Source: Vibrio ezurae NBRC 102218
Lineage (GTDB): Bacteria > Pseudomonadota > Gammaproteobacteria > Enterobacterales > Vibrionaceae
Direction: 5' to 3'
Length of the DNA: 32,278 nucleotides
Assembly (NCBI RefSeq): GCF_000467185.1
Contig: NZ_BATM01000047.1
Span: forward strand, 1-32,278
This document shows positions 24,682-32,278 of the stretch, piece by piece. Position numbers and translations under genes: made by a program. Numbering within the stretch: the stretch's first letter is position 1; every line of letters starts with the position of its first letter. The notes below the pieces were generated by a model. It did no database searches, was not told the origin of the DNA, and saw only the letters and a program-made list of their open reading frames with translations.

Positions 24682-26139
24682 ATGTTGTTTAAGCGAAAAA
24701 ATATAAACCCAGACTTTGAAAAAAAAGTCAGCTCGTTGTCCTCAACTGAGAATAACTCTGATGCATCAGCTAAAGAGAACACAGTTAATACTCCCGCTGC
24801 ACCTGCACCTACTGCCAAGAGAGAGCCCTTACCTAGCGATATTCCCGCTGAAATGGATAAGCACCTTAAGCAAGAGTTAGATGTAAAACACTACTTTCAT
24901 AAGAAACTATTAGAGACTCTCGATTTGGGTGTTTTGGCTAATTTAGAAGAAAACAGAGCGAAAAAAGAGCTACAAGAAGCGATTCATCAATTAATGAATG
25001 ATGATAAAACGCACCCTGTTAGTTTGGAAGGTAGAAAAAGAGTGATTAAGCAAATCGAAGACGAAGTCTTCGGTTTAGGGCCGTTAGAACCGTTACTGCA
25101 TGATAAATCTGTATCGGATATCTTAGTTAATGGGCCTAAAAATGTTTATGTTGAGAGATTTGGTCGATTAGAGCGAACGCCACACACTTTTTTAGATGAA
25201 AAGCATTTAAGAAATATTATTGACCGTATTGTAAGTCAAGTCGGTCGTCGTATTGATGAAGCCTCACCTATGGTAGATGCTCGTTTAAAAGATGGCTCGC
25301 GTGTGAATGCCATAATACAACCTCTGGCGATTGATGGAGCGTCGGTTTCCATTCGACGATTTGCCGTTGATCGCTTGAATATGGATAACATGTTGGGCTT
25401 TAACTCTCTGTCTCCTGAAATGGCAAAGTTTATTGAAGCTGCTGTCAAAGGGGAACTCAATATATTGATTTCAGGTGGTACAGGCTCAGGGAAAACCACA
25501 ACATTAAATATATTTTCATCATTTATCCCAAGCGATAAACGCATTGTCACTATAGAAGACTCCGCAGAATTACAATTGCAACAACCGCATATTATTCGTC
25601 TTGAAACTCGCCCGGCTAACTTGGAAGGTAAAGGTGAAATAACACAGCGAGATCTCGTTAAAAACTCACTTCGTATGCGTCCAGACCGAATTGTTATAGG
25701 TGAGGTGCGTGGTTCTGAAGCCGTAGATATGTTGGCTGCGATGAATACCGGTCATGATGGTTCATTGGCAACTATTCACGCCAATACCCCAAGAGATGCG
25801 TTAAGTCGTGTAGAAAATATGTTTGCGATGGCGGGTTGGAATATGTCCGCTAAGAACCTCAGATCGCAAATTGCATCAGCGATTCATATGGTCGTGCAAA
25901 TGGAGCGTCAAGAAGACGGTAAACGTCGCATGGTGAGTATTTGTGAAATAAACGGCATGGAAGGTGATGTTATTACTATGTCTGAAATTTTTAAATTTCA
26001 GCGTCAAGGTATTGATGAAGAAGGCAATATTCTTGGTGATTATATCGCGACGGGCATTGTGCCGGGATGTCATGATGCACTTGTGAAGCGTGGCTTAGAC
26101 ATACCATTTGAACTTTTTAAAGCTACTGAGCGTGGGTAG
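24682..26139 (+). CDS. tadA: Secretion ATPase TadA/CpaF
   Basis: A 485-residue hexameric ATPase of the type II/IV secretion family that powers Flp pilus assembly. The first 60 residues are polar and low-complexity (Ala/Pro/Ser-rich). The core shows Walker A GGTGSGKT (265-272), Asp box IVTIEDSAEL (288-297), Walker B RIVIGEVRG (336-344) and His box GHDGSLATIHAN (357-368). All catalytic positions are intact. AGGA lies six bases before the ATG. The ribosome binding site of tadB (AGGAGG) overlaps its stop codon. Confidence 0.97.
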   Translation: MLFKRKNINPDFEKKVSSLSSTENNSDASAKENTVNTPAAPAPTAKREPLPSDIPAEMDKHLKQELDVKHYFHKKLLETLDLGVLANLEENRAKKELQEAIHQLMNDDKTHPVSLEGRKRVIKQIEDEVFGLGPLEPLLHDKSVSDILVNGPKNVYVERFGRLERTPHTFLDEKHLRNIIDRIVSQVGRRIDEASPMVDARLKDGSRVNAIIQPLAIDGASVSIRRFAVDRLNMDNMLGFNSLSPEMAKFIEAAVKGELNILISGGTGSGKTTTLNIFSSFIPSDKRIVTIEDSAELQLQQPHIIRLETRPANLEGKGEITQRDLVKNSLRMRPDRIVIGEVRGSEAVDMLAAMNTGHDGSLATIHANTPRDALSRVENMFAMAGWNMSAKNLRSQIASAIHMVVQMERQEDGKRRMVSICEINGMEGDVITMSEIFKFQRQGIDEEGNILGDYIATGIVPGCHDALVKRGLDIPFELFKATERG

Positions 26140-26150
26140 GAGGATAAGAC

Positions 26151-27116
26151 ATGGGTGATCTCGGCTTATTTCTCATATTACTTTTTTTTGCGGTGTTGTT
26201 TATTTCGCAAGCATTGCTTCTTCCTGTTGCAGGGCAAAAGGCAAGGCATGGTGAATTAACTAAGCGCTTGAAGCATGCGCAAAAGAAACTAGACGAAGAA
26301 AGTCTCTCTTTGCTTCATGAGTACTATTTAAAAGAGATGACGCCATTTGAGCGAAAAATGATCAAGATTCCTCTCTTCGCTAAGCTCAAGAAAATGTTGG
26401 AATTATCGGGCACTCATATCACCTTGGGTAAGTTGATCGGTTGGACCGTCTTCGCCAGTTTCGTAGCTGCCGGAATCTCTATTTATCTTGGACAGTTATG
26501 GTATATCAGCCTTGCTGTATTTATTGCTGTATACGTCATAGTGCACATGGTTATTCAAAAGAAAATCAGCAGCCGCTTACAAAAATTTGAAGAGCAGCTG
26601 CCTGAAGGTCTGGATATGATTAAGCGTGTTTTGCAAGCAGGGCAACCGATCAATCAAGCCTTTAAAGAAGTCGGTGAGGAGATGCCTGAGCCTATTGGTA
26701 TTGAGTTTAAGAAAACCTTTAACCTGCTTAATTTTGGTTATGACATGAGATTGGCCATACTGCAAATGGTTGATAGGACGCCGACCATATCTATGTTGGC
26801 ATTTTCCAGTGCGGTTATTTTACAAGCAGAAACAGGCGGTAACTTGACAGAAAACTTGGATAAAGTATCTAAAGTACTGCGCGCCCGTTTCAAGTTGTCC
26901 AGAAAAATCAGAACTTTATCAGCAGAAGCACGACTTTCTTCTTGGATTTTAGTGTTATCTCCATTTGGCTTATATGTAGTAACCATGTTTATTAATCCAG
27001 AGCATGCTGATTTGTTGATATCTGACCCTAGAGGAATCACCGCCGTCAGTTTTGGCATTGTCAGCTTGGCAATAGGGTCGTTATGGATTAGACGAATAAT
27101 CAATATCAAGGTGTGA
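26151..27116 (+). CDS. tadB: Inner-membrane platform protein TadB
   Basis: A 321-residue T2SSF-domain membrane protein that with TadC forms the platform for TadA. Hydrophobic segments are at about 4-22, 96-134 (two helices), 260-280 and 293-314. The cytoplasmic domain between (EEQLPEGLDMIKRVLQAGQPINQAF) carries the family's GxxxxAF pattern. A consensus AGGAGG precedes it. Its TGA stop overlaps the region of the tadC start. Confidence 0.94.
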   Translation: MGDLGLFLILLFFAVLFISQALLLPVAGQKARHGELTKRLKHAQKKLDEESLSLLHEYYLKEMTPFERKMIKIPLFAKLKKMLELSGTHITLGKLIGWTVFASFVAAGISIYLGQLWYISLAVFIAVYVIVHMVIQKKISSRLQKFEEQLPEGLDMIKRVLQAGQPINQAFKEVGEEMPEPIGIEFKKTFNLLNFGYDMRLAILQMVDRTPTISMLAFSSAVILQAETGGNLTENLDKVSKVLRARFKLSRKIRTLSAEARLSSWILVLSPFGLYVVTMFINPEHADLLISDPRGITAVSFGIVSLAIGSLWIRRIINIKV

Positions 27117-27121
27117 TGATC

Positions 27122-28066
27122 ATGAACTTTAATGAGTTAGCGTCACAAATGGGAATTTCAGGGCTTTTCACCAGAGACAATTTGTTTTTGTTAATGGTGC
27201 TAGTTGGCACAATTTTAGGGGTATTGGCGGTAGGTATGTTGATTCTTGGTATCAACTCTCCGATAAAACGTAAATTAAAAGCGATGGGCGCAGATACAGC
27301 TTCTAGCCCTAAACCTGATAGGTTAGGTAGTGCGTTAGGTAACATGGCTCCGATGATGGTGCCAAACAGTAAGAAAGAGCGTGAGAGTATCCAAAGCCAA
27401 CTAATTCAAGCGGGTTATCATGACTCAAATGCACTGTCGTTATTTTACGCGATCAAGTTGGTTACAGTGCTGGTGGGATTATTTTTGGCTGGCGCCGCGT
27501 ACTTTCTAATGCATGAATCTAGCTATATGCCTTTAATTATTATTGTAGCTCTTTGGTGTGGTTTATTTGGCCCGAATATGTTCTTGGCTAAATTGGTATC
27601 CGAACGAAAAGACAAAGTCAAAGCCGCAGTACCTGATGCTCTAGATCTGCTAGTGGTATGTACGGAATCTGGATTAGGTTTTAACGCCGCCCTTAAGCGT
27701 ATCAGTACTGAGCTTATGATTAGCCACCCTGAACTTGCAGAAGAGTTAGATACTGTGTGCGCCAAAATCCAAGCAGGCGTAGAAATGCCAACCGCTTTTA
27801 AAGAGTTGGTAGATAGAACGGGCGTAGAAGAACTTACCGGTTTAGTGAGCATGCTATCTCATGCCGCTAAAGTGGGTGGCAGTATCGCTCAAACTTTACG
27901 CGATTATACGGAAGATTATCGTGATAAAAGAAAACAAGCCGCAGAAGAGGTGGCTGCTAAAATCCCCACTAAAATGCTTTTCCCTATGGTGTTATTCATT
28001 TGGCCGTGTTTTTTCATTGTTGCTTTAGGGCCGGGTTTGATGACGCTATTTGATGCGCTTAAATAA
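27122..28066 (+). CDS. tadC: Inner-membrane platform protein TadC
   Basis: A 314-residue T2SSF-domain partner of TadB. Hydrophobic segments are near residues 20-45, about 110-155 (two helices) and at the C-terminus (MLFPMVLFIWPCFFIVALGPGLM). The cytoplasmic domain has PDALDLLVVCTESGLGFNAALKR, the family hallmark. In-frame ATGs at 27116 and 27122 are both possible; AGGTG (27109-27113) is better spaced for 27122. TadB's stop is at 27114-27116, so the genes touch. Confidence 0.93.
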   Translation: MNFNELASQMGISGLFTRDNLFLLMVLVGTILGVLAVGMLILGINSPIKRKLKAMGADTASSPKPDRLGSALGNMAPMMVPNSKKERESIQSQLIQAGYHDSNALSLFYAIKLVTVLVGLFLAGAAYFLMHESSYMPLIIIVALWCGLFGPNMFLAKLVSERKDKVKAAVPDALDLLVVCTESGLGFNAALKRISTELMISHPELAEELDTVCAKIQAGVEMPTAFKELVDRTGVEELTGLVSMLSHAAKVGGSIAQTLRDYTEDYRDKRKQAAEEVAAKIPTKMLFPMVLFIWPCFFIVALGPGLMTLFDALK

Positions 28067-28081
28067 TTAAGGAAGATTATA

Positions 28082-29122
28082 ATGAAGACAAATATTAAGG
28101 AAAAAGCGCTAGCCACATTAGTTTGTATCGCGTTAGTTGGATGTGCATCATCAGAGAATGAACCTAAAGAATTTGATGGTTCTTTATACTCAGGTAAACC
28201 GGTTGAGTCTCTGACTAACGAAGCACCACCAAAAACAGAAATAGAAGCCATTACTCGAGGTGATGCTGCATTAAGCACCAAAAACTACGATTTAGCCTTA
28301 TATGAGTATCTACGTTCATTGTCATTTACAGACGCAACCCACCAGAATAAAACTTTATATACCGTAGGTCGAATTCACTCGGCAAAAGGCAACTATCCGT
28401 TAGCCGAAAAAGCTTATATACAGGCTCTTGATTACGATGAGTTCGACGTGAAATCATTAGAAGAGTTAGGCTTGCTGTACACTAAACAAGGTTTAACGGA
28501 AGAAGGGCGCTCTTACTTCTTTAGAGCGGTTAATGCTGACCAAGTGAGGTTGAATAATCCTGATGTACTGACCAGTTATTCAGAGGTGACGGATGAAATT
28601 TTGCAAAGCTTACCTTACGATTCCAAGAGCCCATTTAGAAGCTATATGGGGTTAGGGATCTTGGCTGATGTGGATAGTAAGCATGATATCGCCAAAAGGT
28701 ACTATGAACGCGCTTTAGAGATAAACCCAAGATCGACACAAGCCATGATTAACTTAGGTTATTCTCATTATATGAGTGGCAGCTATTATTTGGCACAGAG
28801 AATTACCAATAGAGCATTAAAAACCGAACCTAACAATGAGAAAGCATTGAATAATCTGGCTTTAATTTATATTTCTTTAGGGGATAACCGCCAAGCATTA
28901 AACATCTTTAAGCGTCATATGAGTACCCCGGAAGCGTTAAATAATGTTGGATACTTTTTAATGCTAAAAGGGAAGCCTGATGAGGCGATTCCTTACTTAC
29001 AGCAAGCGATAGATAAAAACCCTTCTTACTATAAGATTGCCAATGAAAACTTGGAAAGAGCCTTATCTGAGGTAAGACTCAATGAAGTTGAAGAGGTTGA
29101 TAAAGAACAAACAGGTGCTTAA
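28082..29122 (+). CDS. tadD: TPR lipoprotein TadD
   Basis: A 346-residue lipoprotein with lipobox LVGC (Cys21). It has several tetratricopeptide repeats, visible as A-x-x-x-Y-x-x-A-L patterns (for example YPLAEKAYIQALDYDEFDVK, HDIAKRYYERALEINPRSTQ, and NRQALNIFKRH). TadD proteins are thought to help secretin assembly at the outer membrane. AAGGAAG lies about seven bases before the ATG. It is the last gene of the locus, followed by a stem at 29147-29173. Confidence 0.93.
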   Translation: MKTNIKEKALATLVCIALVGCASSENEPKEFDGSLYSGKPVESLTNEAPPKTEIEAITRGDAALSTKNYDLALYEYLRSLSFTDATHQNKTLYTVGRIHSAKGNYPLAEKAYIQALDYDEFDVKSLEELGLLYTKQGLTEEGRSYFFRAVNADQVRLNNPDVLTSYSEVTDEILQSLPYDSKSPFRSYMGLGILADVDSKHDIAKRYYERALEINPRSTQAMINLGYSHYMSGSYYLAQRITNRALKTEPNNEKALNNLALIYISLGDNRQALNIFKRHMSTPEALNNVGYFLMLKGKPDEAIPYLQQAIDKNPSYYKIANENLERALSEVRLNEVEEVDKEQTGA

Positions 29123-29146
29123 CTAACCTTATCCATTATTTATTAC

Positions 29147-29173
29147 AGCAGAAGGATATCTTTTCCTTCTGCT
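29147..29173 (+). terminator. Hairpin after tadD
   Basis: AGCAGAAGGA (29147-29156) pairs perfectly with TCCTTCTGCT (29164-29173) around a seven-base loop. There is no proper T-run after it, so it may be a weak or Rho-assisted end of the tad transcript. Confidence 0.5.
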
Positions 29174-29267
29174 TATCTGACCCTATGCAAAAAACATATC
29201 GTTATTTCTCGCCCATACACTGAATTTTTATTCCCATTAATTGTTTAATAATTTAACGTGCAACCCT

Positions 29268-29289
29268 CTGTGTGATCTTTGTCACGTTT
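29268..29289 (+). promoter_or_regulatory. CRP site in front of no known gene
   Basis: TGTGA-TCTTTG-TCACG (29271-29286) matches nine of ten core bases. A TATGAT hexamer (29309-29314) downstream would put the transcription start near 29321 and the site at about -42, the class II position. Confidence 0.55.
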
Positions 29290-29296
29290 TTGGGGC

Positions 29297-29320
29297 GACT
29301 TTATCCTATATGATAAAGTC
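29297..29320. repeat. Perfect 9-base-pair inverted repeat
   Basis: GACTTTATC (29297-29305) and GATAAAGTC (29312-29320) flank CTATAT; the element overlaps the TATGAT -10 candidate. Confidence 0.65.
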
Positions 29321-29385
29321 TACTAAAGACGATATTAGTGTGATGACGTTTGTCATGTATTAGTGAAGAGTGCTTTTTATAAAAC

Positions 29386-29407
29386 GGTTATTGTCTAGAC
29401 GTTAACC
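29386..29407. repeat. 22-base dyad centred on GTCTAGAC
   Basis: GGTTA-NN-GTCTAGAC-NN-TAACC is symmetric apart from the two spacer pairs. It is operator-like in shape; no protein can be assigned. Confidence 0.5.
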
Positions 29408-30031
29408 AGAATTTATAAGCCCTGCCTTTAGAAGCTGAGAGCTTCATGAGTGTGAGTTATCGCGTTGGTCAATATTGTTACTCAATTGCCTATCTACACT
29501 GACTTTCGGGATAACAGCAAAGACAAGTGTTATGCCGTTACTCATTTTACTGGGTAAACAAGCAACTCTAATATGTAGGTGCTTACCGTTTGATATGAAG
29601 GTTGAGAATACTTCATATGAATGCTTGCAATATGCAAAGATGCGCATAAAAACGTTTTATAACAATACCTCTCTTTTCGGTTATTTGCTCGCTAAAAATA
29701 CAAGATGACAGTTGATAATTTTCACAAGTTTTGCTGACAGTTTTTGATACTTTGTGGGTAATGTTGGCGATTAAAAATAAACCTGTTTATACGACGCATT
29801 ACCTGTGACCATCATCTATTCTGTTTAATATGAATGAACGTCTAGGCGATTAATCATTAACTGTGGATTATTATTCATTACTAAGAGTGTTTAAGCTCCG
29901 AGCCGTAGATGAGTGATAAGATATCTATTGTATAGCCAGAGATAAGAGTGAGCAGGATATGATGGTTTTTCTATCAGGTATGTATTTATTTTGTGAACTT
30001 TAGGTATCTAGAATTCGATGGTAGAACCTCT

Positions 30032-30053
30032 TAGTGTGATCGCGATCACATTT
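30032..30053 (+). promoter_or_regulatory. Perfectly symmetric CRP site of the symporter gene
   Basis: TGTGA-TCGCGA-TCACA (30035-30050) is a full match to the CRP consensus core and a perfect palindrome. A GATAAT hexamer (30074-30079) places it near -43, so CRP is expected to activate the symporter. Confidence 0.85.
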
Positions 30054-30166
30054 TCATTGTTTTCAATCTAGATGATAATAAATATCACCTATTCGCCTGC
30101 TAACCTGCTTCGCGACTTTGTAGCCGTTCAAAGCGAAAACTATAAGATTAATAGGAGTGTTCAAAG

Positions 30167-31465
30167 ATGAATACTAATAAAAAGAAGAAGTCACTGACCA
30201 CCCGAGTCCTGCTCGGTATGGGATTAGGTGTATTGACAGGCTTTATCATTCGATTAGCGTTTAGCGATAACCAATTTATTAACGAATACCTCGTCAATGG
30301 TTTTTTTGATGTAGGTGGTTCCATTTTCATCGCTAGTTTAAAAATGTTAGTTGTGCCTTTGGTATTTGTGTCACTGGTATGTGGTACAAGTTCTTTAAAG
30401 GATATTGCGACTTTAGGTCGTTTAGGTGGTAAAACAATTGGTTTTTACCTTGTAACGACCATGATTGCTATCTCTATGGCGATCTTTATGGGGACAGTAT
30501 TTCAACCTGGAGCAGGGGCCGATTTAGCAGCCGCTACGACCTTCTCTACCAGTGAAGCACCGTCACTTGGACAAGTTATTGTAGGCATGTTTCCTACTAA
30601 CCCAATTAACTCTATGGCACAGGGTAATACGCTGCAAATCATTGTATTTGCTGTATTATTTGGGATAGCAATCAGTGCATGTGGCGAAACAGGTGAGCGT
30701 GTTGCTGCTGCTTTCCAAGATCTAAACGAAGTGATCATGAAGCTAGTGGCTTTATTAATGAATGTTGCGCCTTATGGTGTTTTCTTCTTAATGGCGAAGC
30801 TATTTAGCACCATTGGTCTAAGTGCGATCATGAATTTAGGCGAGTACTTCTTAGTGCTCTCTGCCGCATTGTTGATTCAAGGCCTCATTGTTTACCCATT
30901 GATCTTGAAAGCCACTACAGGTCTAAATCCAATTCATTTCTTGAAGAAGATGGAAGATGCTGTGATGTTTGCTTTTTCTACGGCGTCTTCAAATGCCACT
31001 ATTCCTGTAACAATGGAAACTGCAACGCATCGTTTAGGTGTTAAAAACCGTGTTGCGTCTTTCACTATTCCACTGGGTGCAACCATCAACATGGATGGTA
31101 CTGCCATCATGCAGGGTGTCGCGACAGCGTTTATTGCGCAGGCGTTTAATATCCATCTAGGCATGGGTGATTACCTAACGGTTATCCTAACTGCAACACT
31201 CGCATCTATCGGTACAGCAGGTGTTCCAGGTGTTGGTCTTATCATGCTAGCGATGGTATTGAACCAAGTCGGCCTACCTTTAGAAGGTATTGCGCTTATT
31301 ATGGGTGTGGATCGTCTATTAGATATGATTCGTACTGCGGTTAACATTACCGGTGATAGTGCGGTAACTGTGATTGTAGGTAAATCAGAAGGTGCTTTGG
31401 ATATTGATACTTTCAATGATCCGGACGCAGGAAAGAAGGTCGAAGAGGTCAAACTGGCTAAATAA
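30167..31465 (+). CDS. Dicarboxylate/acidic amino acid:cation symporter (DAACS family)
   Basis: A 432-residue inner-membrane transporter of the GltP/GltPh family. Visible elements are the serine-rich hairpin 1 (FSTASSNATIP, 270-280), NMDGT in TM7 (308-312), hairpin 2 GTAGVPGVG (349-357), and TM8 DMIRTAVNITGD. The last aligns Asp386, Arg389, Thr390, Asn393 and Asp397 with GltPh Asp394, Arg397, Thr398, Asn401 and Asp405. The Arg at the 397 position binds a substrate side-chain carboxylate, so glutamate or aspartate (or a dicarboxylate) is expected rather than serine or alanine. Coupling ion is uncertain, though the NMDGT sodium site is intact. A perfect CRP site controls it. A terminator follows at 31541-31576. 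Confidence 0.93.
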   Translation: MNTNKKKKSLTTRVLLGMGLGVLTGFIIRLAFSDNQFINEYLVNGFFDVGGSIFIASLKMLVVPLVFVSLVCGTSSLKDIATLGRLGGKTIGFYLVTTMIAISMAIFMGTVFQPGAGADLAAATTFSTSEAPSLGQVIVGMFPTNPINSMAQGNTLQIIVFAVLFGIAISACGETGERVAAAFQDLNEVIMKLVALLMNVAPYGVFFLMAKLFSTIGLSAIMNLGEYFLVLSAALLIQGLIVYPLILKATTGLNPIHFLKKMEDAVMFAFSTASSNATIPVTMETATHRLGVKNRVASFTIPLGATINMDGTAIMQGVATAFIAQAFNIHLGMGDYLTVILTATLASIGTAGVPGVGLIMLAMVLNQVGLPLEGIALIMGVDRLLDMIRTAVNITGDSAVTVIVGKSEGALDIDTFNDPDAGKKVEEVKLAK

Positions 31466-31487
31466 TTGCTGACCTAACAGATTGTTA

Positions 31488-31523
31488 TCCCCTAGCTAGC
31501 CCAGATTCAGTTTGGTTAGGGGA
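31488..31523. repeat. Stem downstream of the symporter gene
   Basis: TCCCCTA (31488-31494) pairs with TAGGGGA (31517-31523) around a 22-base loop, without a T-run; it precedes the true terminator. Confidence 0.4.
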
Positions 31524-31540
31524 AATTAAACTTCGGTATT

Positions 31541-31576
31541 AATGCCGCTCATCTTAGGTGAGCGGCATTTTTTTTT
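31541..31576 (+). terminator. Intrinsic terminator of the symporter gene
   Basis: AATGCCGCTCA (31541-31551) pairs with TGAGCGGCATT (31559-31569), followed by a run of nine T (31568-31576). Confidence 0.93.
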
Positions 31577-31583
31577 GATCAGA

Positions 31584-31614
31584 CTAATTATCTAAATGTC
31601 TAATTATCTAAATG
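31584..31614. repeat. Tandem duplication of the last codons of the DUF2796 gene
   Basis: CTAATTATCTAAATG occurs twice with a 16-base period (31584-31598 and 31600-31614). On the minus strand each copy encodes His-Leu-Asp-Asn-stop. Confidence 0.8.
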
Positions 31615-32175
31615 GATATGAGTCTGTTGTTTGTTTAGCTCGGTTGCGTTTTGAGTTTTATCCGTGAAGTAGTTCACTGCTATGGTGTTTGTGGCAGGGA
31701 AGTGCTGAAACCAAGAGGTGTTGATGTCATTTAGCTGCTGCGGATTTTGGCAGTTAAATTGGTATTTGATATCAAAGCTAGCATGTGCGCTATGCTCAAC
31801 AAAAGGGTTATGTATATCTTGCGCTGCGGGCTGTTCAAATGATGATTTAACTAGGCTTACTGCACTATCTGTTAATGAGCACTGCGCTTCTGCATTTATG
31901 TTTACTATCGAGAGAGAATCATTTAATAGTTGATTCGCTCTGCTCATTGCACTCTTTTCTTGCTCTGTATTGGCTGTATGCTCAAAACCCACCACATCCA
32001 TTCCTGGCGCATAGATTTCAATTAATAGCCCTGTACCATCTTGAGCAATATCATAGATGACAAAGCCATGTACATGAGCTCCATGCTGCCTAAAGGTAGA
32101 GGCAAGGCTTGGTACTGCGATAAAAGTACAAAGGAGCGCAGGGAGAATACGCATAGTATGAGGTTTTGTTTTCAT
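31600..32175 (-). CDS. ZrgA-like periplasmic protein (DUF2796)
   Basis: A 191-residue exported protein: a signal peptide ends near residue 25 (VPSLA). QHGAHVHGFV (30-39) is next, the N-terminal His motif of the DUF2796/ZrgA family, linked to zinc uptake in V. cholerae. Further histidines are His122, His128 and His131, with a cysteine pair Cys99/Cys142 that may form a disulphide. The typical His-rich loop of ZrgA is absent. The gene is convergent with the symporter. No partner transport gene lies downstream, so in this window it stands alone; an upstream partner outside the window is possible. I see no convincing Zur box in the 100 bases before it. Confidence 0.8.
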   Translation of the reverse strand: MKTKPHTMRILPALLCTFIAVPSLASTFRQHGAHVHGFVIYDIAQDGTGLLIEIYAPGMDVVGFEHTANTEQEKSAMSRANQLLNDSLSIVNINAEAQCSLTDSAVSLVKSSFEQPAAQDIHNPFVEHSAHASFDIKYQFNCQNPQQLNDINTSWFQHFPATNTIAVNYFTDKTQNATELNKQQTHIHLDN

Positions 32176-32260
32176 GATAAGGGTTACAAATAATAAAGTG
32201 CCTAAAGCATACTCGCTAGGCGCAAGATAGTGACCTTGACAAAGTTATATTGAATGAATG

Positions 32261-32278
32261 GTTATACCAATCGTACTA
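32261..32278. repeat. Second copy of the palindromic repeat, cut by the window end
   Basis: The 18 bases GTTATACCAATCGTACTA are identical to 8085-8102, the left arm of the element at 8088-8135. The right arm would lie outside the window. Confidence 0.7.

Larger units (their letters stand above)
29123..30166. other. 1 kb intergenic region, no convincing gene
   Basis: Between tadD and the symporter gene I find no open frame with a good start, ribosome binding site or protein-like composition. It holds the tadD hairpin, two CRP-type sites (29271-29286 and 30035-30050), and a series of dyads at 29297-29320, 29343-29356, 29386-29407 and 29431-29445. Two TGACAGTT words lie 29 bases apart (29706 and 29735). 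A non-coding transcript is possible. Confidence 0.5.

Noticed and set aside
16233..29122. Tad locus as a recent genomic island
   Set aside because: Although parts are AT-rich, I found no integrase, tRNA target or flanking direct repeats, so transfer cannot be supported from this window.
29444..29708. Two overlapping open frames (minus 67 codons, plus 77 codons) in the 1 kb gap
   Set aside because: No ribosome binding site, rare start on the plus strand, and cysteine-rich low-quality composition. The region is better explained as non-coding.
29706..29742. Two TGACAGTT words 29 bases apart
   Set aside because: Only two short copies with dissimilar spacers; not a CRISPR array or a convincing repeat family.
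29959..30003. 14-codon hydrophobic open frame MMVFLSGMYLFCEL
   Set aside because: It lies upstream of the predicted symporter transcript start and its AGGA abuts the first ATG; it is not convincing as a leader peptide.
32176..32278. Possible Zur box before the ZrgA-like gene
   Set aside because: AAAGTTATATTGAATG is AT-rich but does not form the Zur palindrome; similarity is too weak.

Overview
The window looks like a chromosomal segment of a marine gammaproteobacterium of the Vibrionaceae (Vibrio or a close relative). The NupC protein is near-identical in its motifs to the structurally known Vibrio cholerae transporter. The gene order TatD hydrolase, nupC, xapX, deoCABD, smp, serB, radA, second EF-G, acyl-CoA ligase is one I associate with vibrios. 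Proteins typical of the family (YtjB/Smp, ZrgA-like DUF2796) are also present. No tRNA, rRNA, integrase, transposase or CRISPR array was seen.

Layout. (1) 1-531, minus: 5' part of a secreted repeat protein gene cut by the window edge. (2) 931-8078, plus: TatD-family hydrolase, then a nucleoside salvage block: nupC permease, a 56-residue XapX-domain protein and the deo operon (deoC, deoA, deoB, deoD). Together these import nucleosides, phosphorolyse them, and convert deoxyribose-1-phosphate through the 5-phosphate to glyceraldehyde-3-phosphate and acetaldehyde. A CRP site, a CytR-type motif and LacI-family-like operators lie in their promoters. (3) 8088-13432: a palindromic dispersed repeat, smp diverging from serB-radA, and a stand-alone second EF-G gene. 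(4) 13504-16071, minus: long-chain acyl-CoA ligase and an AraC-family regulator. (5) 16233-29122, plus: a complete Flp/Tad tight-adherence pilus locus. It holds two Flp pilins, the prepilin peptidase TadV, an AAA+ ATPase outside the classical tad set, RcpC, the secretin RcpA, a small lipoprotein, a TadG-like protein, TadE, TadF, TadZ, TadA, TadB, TadC and TadD. The genes are tightly packed, with several ATGA-type overlaps. The AraC gene diverges from it and is the obvious candidate regulator. (6) 29123-30166: a 1 kb stretch without a convincing gene but rich in dyads and CRP sites. (7) A CRP-controlled acidic amino acid/dicarboxylate symporter and, convergent to it, a periplasmic ZrgA-like protein. 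A second, cut copy of the palindromic repeat ends the window.

The points most worth following are a CRP class II-like promoter in front of no recognisable gene (about 29271-29321), the winged-helix AAA+ protein of the tad locus, the tandem peptide repeat of the first gene (identical in protein, diverged in codons), the structured leader of deoC, and the shared ATGCAAA operators of the nucleoside genes. All calls rest on reading the sequence and on memory of the families; no search was run.
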